Shown here: positions 60,497 to 64,000 of the stretch, piece after piece
Position numbering within the stretch: position 1 is the stretch's first letter
Layout of the letters: each line of letters begins with the position of its first letter
Source of the DNA: a bacterium
Lineage (GTDB): Bacteria; SZUA-79; Acidulodesulfobacterales; Acidulodesulfobacteraceae
Direction: 5' to 3'
Length of the DNA stretch: 64,000 nt
Assembly: GCA_021777135.1 (NCBI GenBank)
Contig: JAJYDX010000001.1
Coordinates: 62,001 to 126,000, forward strand
Notes under the pieces: model-generated
Database searches by the model: none
What the model was told of the DNA's origin: nothing
The model's input: the letters and a program-made list of their open reading frames with translations, nothing else
Made by a program: the position numbers and the translations under genes

Positions 60497-62002
60497 TTAC
60501 ATATCATTGCCGGAATAAGATAAATTCAGGCTTTTATTTATTAAAGGAAAATCAGCGATTATATTGCCCAATACGCCGTACTGGATGGACGGCCATATTC
60601 TGAACGACGGATCTATGTATTTAAGCCTGAAAATTTTTCCCTTATCGTCTGCCATTACATAGAAAAAAGCGTTGCCTCTCGCCGTTTCTGAATTGCCTAC
60701 AGCATATTTATACGCTTCGGGTTTATTTTCGTAGGCAACAATGATATCTCCTTCGGGCAAATTAAATAATAAATCGCCTATTATTTTCTTGGAAACGTAA
60801 ATTTCCTTAATTCTTAAAGCAGTTCTAGCAAAAACATCCCCGCTTTCGAATAAAACTGGCTTTAAATCAAACTTACCATAAATCAGGTAGGGAAACTCGA
60901 TTCTGGTATCACGCGGCAGTCCGGACGCCCTTGCACTTATACCGCACAAAGAAAGCTCTTCAGCCGTTTTTTTATTAATTTTTCCGGTAAATTCAAGCCT
61001 GTCTAAAACGGTCGATGAATTTAAAATAAATGCTTCGCATTCTTTCATAACCTTTTCAACTCTTTCAATTGTTTCAGCTATTGCTTTAATTTTTAGTGAA
61101 TCAATATCGAAATTTACGCCTCCTACGGTTAAAGAATTAAACAAAAAACGTTGCCCTGTAAGACTTTTGTTGAGCCTCATTAATTCTTCCTGCAGTGAAA
61201 AAAGGTTTTGTGCAGGCAGGGCAAAACCGATATCCATAAAAATCCACGCAACATCCCGCACATAGTTCCATATTCTTTCTATCTCGGCATATATCATCCT
61301 GATATATTTAGCCCTTTCGGTTAATTCAATGTTTAAAATACTTTCGACTGCCTGAAGATAGCTTATTGCAATATTTACATTATTGTCTCCAGAAATTTTT
61401 ATAACTAAATTCATGACTTCATTAAAATCTTTACCTTCGCAAACTTTTTCAATTCCCCTATGTTTCCAAAAATGTCTTATTTCAAGCTGCAACACCGGCT
61501 CTCCGGCAAGAGAAAACCTGAAATGTCCTGGTTCTATAATTCCGGCATGTACAGGTCCGACAAGCACTTCAAAAATTCCTTCACCAGAAACTTCTTTAAA
61601 TTTATATTTGCCGTACTCCTTAACTTTAGGAACTAAATTATCATAGTCTTTTTTTAAAGGTTGAACTGAGAAATCCCAATTTTCTGGATAAAGCATTAAA
61701 GCCCTTAAATCGGGGTGCCCATCTGGAACAAGTCCAAATAAATCATGTATTTCGCGCTCGTACATTTTGGCGGCAGGACATATTTTAGATATAGACTGAA
61801 ACTTTTCGTCAACCTTTACTAAATATTCATCTATAATGCCGTTTCCGCCAAAAAAATACTTAATGTTGAATTTAGAATCAAACTTTCTTTCGTCGGAAGC
61901 AACTATGCCAAGCAAATATTTTCCAGTTTCTTTAAGATTATTTACCAAACTTAAGAAATCATTTAATTCTACAATATTTTTGTTAATTAAAATTTTATCC
62001 AT
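60497..62002 (-). CDS. HyfG/HycE-like large subunit without NiFe ligands (Ehr)
   Basis: A 501-residue fusion of a NuoC-like domain (about 1-130) and a NuoD/hydrogenase-large-like domain (about 140-501), the plan of HycE/HyfG. In active enzymes two CxxC pairs hold nickel. Here the first (RxCGxC) is aligned with IKISGDNN, giving Ser204 and Asn207, and the second (DPCxxC) with DPSFRI, giving Ser466 and Ile469. All four cysteines are gone, so no NiFe centre can form. This fits 'energy-converting hydrogenase-related' (Ehr) complexes. The rest of the fold is intact (HFWKHRGIEK, GGVNFDID), so the gene is not decaying. Confidence 0.93.
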   Translation of the reverse strand: MDKILINKNIVELNDFLSLVNNLKETGKYLLGIVASDERKFDSKFNIKYFFGGNGIIDEYLVKVDEKFQSISKICPAAKMYEREIHDLFGLVPDGHPDLRALMLYPENWDFSVQPLKKDYDNLVPKVKEYGKYKFKEVSGEGIFEVLVGPVHAGIIEPGHFRFSLAGEPVLQLEIRHFWKHRGIEKVCEGKDFNEVMNLVIKISGDNNVNIAISYLQAVESILNIELTERAKYIRMIYAEIERIWNYVRDVAWIFMDIGFALPAQNLFSLQEELMRLNKSLTGQRFLFNSLTVGGVNFDIDSLKIKAIAETIERVEKVMKECEAFILNSSTVLDRLEFTGKINKKTAEELSLCGISARASGLPRDTRIEFPYLIYGKFDLKPVLFESGDVFARTALRIKEIYVSKKIIGDLLFNLPEGDIIVAYENKPEAYKYAVGNSETARGNAFFYVMADDKGKIFRLKYIDPSFRIWPSIQYGVLGNIIADFPLINKSLNLSYSGNDM

Positions 62003-63520
62003 TTAAAAAATTATCCTGCCTTGAAATTCATAAGATGCCGACTTTACGATATTTAAAAACTGTGGAGGGACATAAAACAATAATAAAGACGATACTAATA
62101 AAAGAATCAACGGAACATATATCATAAAAGGGTGAACCGACCCTTCGGTTTTTTTACGTTTATTATCGTTAATCCCTCTATGAGTCACCTTTTCACTTTG
62201 AAGTTCATTCATTCTTTCCGCGTTGTCCATGTTTCCCGTGTACATTTTAAGAACCTTGCCGAAAAGTCCTATAAATATAAAAATCAGCAGTATAAAAACT
62301 AAAAAACCTAACAATATGTTGCTTCTAAACACGCCCGTCATAATGTAAATTTCCCCCAGGAACATTGCAAAAGGAGGCATTCCGCTTATTCCCATAACTC
62401 CAAAAAGCAGTACTAATGAGGTAATCGGAAAATTATTAGACAAGTTTTTTATTTTTTCGATTTTTCTTTCATGTGTTACCGCAAGCACGTTGCCCGAAGA
62501 TAAAAACAAAAGACCTTTATTTAAAGCATGAAAAAAAATCTGCAAAAGGCTACCTATTATAGCAATTCCGCCTATGCCAAAACCCAACGCTATAATACCC
62601 ATATTTTCCATTGAAGAAAATGCAAACAAACGTTTATAATCAGTTTGTTTTATAATTGAAAGCGCCGAAACCATAATCGTTAAAAATCCGAAACCTATTA
62701 AAAAATATCTCGGGTAATATATGCCCGCCGCCCAGTTTATCTGATAAAATCTTAAAATGCCCAAAAGCGCGGTGTTAAGCAAAACGCCGGAAAGCAATGC
62801 ACTTACGGGACTCGGACCCTGCGAATGCGCATCCGGCAGCCAATTATGCATAGGAGCAAATCCTACTTTTGTACCGAATCCCACAAGCGCAAGAATAAAA
62901 GCAAGCATAAGAAAATTCTTGTCTAATTCAGAACTAGCCCTCATAATACTTACAAAAGATAAGGATTGTAAACTTTCTCCGTAAACTTGCGAAGTCGTAA
63001 AATATAAGACGACTATCGCAAAAAGCCCTATAGCGATACCTACCGAACACATAATTACGTATTTCCAAGTGGCTTCAAAGGATTCTTTAGTCCTGTTAAA
63101 AGAAACTAATAATGCCGTGGCAAGTGTAGTTGCCTCAAGACCCGTCCAGTATATTCCAAGATTGTTAGACACTATGGAAATCATCATACTTAAAACAAAT
63201 AAATTCTTCCAAAAATAATAAAATTTAAATTTTCTTTTAGATATGCCGCTAGCAATCTCTGTTCTAACATATCCAAATGAATAAAATGCCACAAACATTT
63301 CAAGCGTCGAAACTGTTATTAATATAACCAAATTGATATAATCGATAAAGAAAAAACTGCCTAAAAAAACCGTTATATTACTAAAAGTCATGGCTATTGT
63401 TATAACCGTGGAAAATATAAGAACAGATATTACCAACTGCAAATAAGACATCCATAAAACATCTGCAAAAATCGAAATAATTAAAGCAACTGCGGGTAAA
63501 ATTAATATTAATTCATACAT
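62003..63520 (-). CDS. HyfF-like antiporter-type membrane subunit
   Basis: A 505-residue NuoN/NuoL/MrpD-type ion-translocating subunit with about 14 membrane helices. Motifs include the conserved Glu helix YWTGLEATTLATALLV, KVGFAPMHNWLPDAHSQGPSPVSALLSG (Lys and His ion-path residues) and FKRLFAFSSMENMGIIALGFGIGG-like segment in the second half. It most resembles HyfF of hydrogenase-4. It would couple electron flow through the soluble arm to proton or sodium movement. Directly followed by the large-subunit gene with no gap; it shares the operon. Confidence 0.94.
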   Translation of the reverse strand: MYELILILPAVALIISIFADVLWMSYLQLVISVLIFSTVITIAMTFSNITVFLGSFFFIDYINLVILITVSTLEMFVAFYSFGYVRTEIASGISKRKFKFYYFWKNLFVLSMMISIVSNNLGIYWTGLEATTLATALLVSFNRTKESFEATWKYVIMCSVGIAIGLFAIVVLYFTTSQVYGESLQSLSFVSIMRASSELDKNFLMLAFILALVGFGTKVGFAPMHNWLPDAHSQGPSPVSALLSGVLLNTALLGILRFYQINWAAGIYYPRYFLIGFGFLTIMVSALSIIKQTDYKRLFAFSSMENMGIIALGFGIGGIAIIGSLLQIFFHALNKGLLFLSSGNVLAVTHERKIEKIKNLSNNFPITSLVLLFGVMGISGMPPFAMFLGEIYIMTGVFRSNILLGFLVFILLIFIFIGLFGKVLKMYTGNMDNAERMNELQSEKVTHRGINDNKRKKTEGSVHPFMIYVPLILLLVSSLLLFYVPPQFLNIVKSASYEFQGRIIF

Positions 63521-63547
63521 TTTTAGTTTTAATCCTATTTAAAATAT

Positions 63548-64000
63548 TTATGAAGCAACGTTTCTTCTAAGATTTAATATAAGAATAGATAATATAAGTA
63601 TGCTTACAAAAAGATCGAAAAGCACTCCTAATTCGACTAAAAGGGGCATACCGTGAGTAATGCTGTTTCCGGCTAAAAATATTGCATTGTCTATAGTCAA
63701 AAACCCTATAATTTGAGAAAATAACGTTTTTCGTGTAATCATAAGCATTGCGCCTATTAAAAAAGTCGCAAGTGCAATAGTAAACACAAATGAGCCAAAT
63801 GTTAAGCCAATTTTAATAATTTTTTGGGCTATTAAATTCGAAAGTAACGTTAAAGAACCGGCAAAAACTACTGCCTCGGGTATTCCTATGTACATATCGA
63901 TTTCTTTATCCATTTTAACTCTTTTAAGTGTTTTAAATAAAAAGTATGGTATTAAAATAACTTTAAAAATAACTGTAATAGCAAAAGACCCGTATAAATT
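63548..64000 (-). CDS. HyfE-like membrane subunit, 5' end beyond window
   Basis: An ATG at 63913 would give 121 residues, but the frame stays open without a stop to base 64000, and the upstream translation (YGSFAITVIFKVILIPYFLF) is clearly membrane helix in HyfE style. The true gene therefore starts outside the window and the drawn end is partial. The visible part has about four helices and the HyfE-type block FLTIDNAIFLAGNSITHGMPLLVELGVLFDLFVSI. HyfE is a NuoK-related small membrane subunit. It lies 27 bp before hyfF. Confidence 0.88.
   Translation of the reverse strand, partial: NLYGSFAITVIFKVILIPYFLFKTLKRVKMDKEIDMYIGIPEAVVFAGSLTLLSNLIAQKIIKIGLTFGSFVFTIALATFLIGAMLMITRKTLFSQIIGFLTIDNAIFLAGNSITHGMPLLVELGVLFDLFVSILILSILILNLRRNVAS

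Noticed and set aside
60497-62002. Calling the large subunit an active NiFe hydrogenase
   Set aside because: All four nickel-binding cysteines are replaced (Ser204, Asn207, Ser466, Ile469), so hydrogenase activity cannot be claimed.

Overview
The window is strongly AT-rich chromosomal DNA from a Gram-negative anaerobe. Evidence for this is LolA, HldD, type IV pilus minor pilins with PilY1, and bacterioferritin, together with HgcAB, an NAD-linked formate dehydrogenase and a group-4-hydrogenase-like membrane complex. The mix resembles 'deltaproteobacterial' lineages such as the Sva0485/Acidulodesulfobacterales group; that placement is an inference from gene content, not a phylogeny. The region looks close to the replication origin: parA, parB, rsmG and the F1Fo-ATPase genes cluster here, and three parS-type sites (about 35.0, 53.6 and 59.9 kb) lie within 25 kb of each other.

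Layout. 1-3.83 kb is the end of a genomic island: a foldback repeat, remnants of small ORFs, an atypical tyrosine recombinase, a DUF433/DUF5615/DUF2283 toxin-antitoxin-like trio and a phage-type integrase beside tRNA-Gln(CUG). 4-9.7 kb holds a radical SAM protein (AmrS-like), an IclR regulator, RNase J and PlsC. 9.7-16 kb is a minor-pilin/PilY1 operon. 16-20 kb has ssb, ccdA and a TauE/small protein/DUF5714 operon. 20-22 kb is glnBA with a sigma-54-type promoter. 22-32.4 kb is one long reverse-strand run: atpF'-F-H-A-G-D-C, serS, ftsK, lolA, yajQ. 32.5-39 kb has a PilZ-like protein, parAB, purU, a VIT1-type transporter, gltX and rsmG. 39-46 kb is mixed metabolism and stress genes (CDGSH, HxlR/DoxX, aldo-keto reductase, HldD, bacterioferritin, Nfo, PfkB).

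46-50 kb contains the most novel-looking locus: a radical SAM/SPASM maturase, a PqqD-like leader-binding protein and, just downstream, a previously uncalled 34-codon gene (47216-47320) with a near-perfect ribosome-binding site that has the hallmarks of a RiPP precursor. A lipoyl-carrier (GcvH/LbpA-like) gene and a thioredoxin-like gene precede it on the same strand.

50-64 kb has PabB/PabC, a flavoprotein with YjbQ, then a reverse-strand energy and mercury block. In transcription order this is hyfE-like (cut by the window edge), hyfF-like, hyfG-like, the NuoB-like small subunit, a parS site, hgcA, hgcB, a NuoE-NuoF fusion, and a NuoG-like formate dehydrogenase. The hyfG-like subunit has lost all four nickel-binding cysteines, so the complex is an 'Ehr' (energy-converting hydrogenase-related) machine, not a hydrogenase. 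The FdhA/NuoEF pair would oxidise formate with NAD(P)+. HgcAB carries the diagnostic residues of the mercury-methylation pair.
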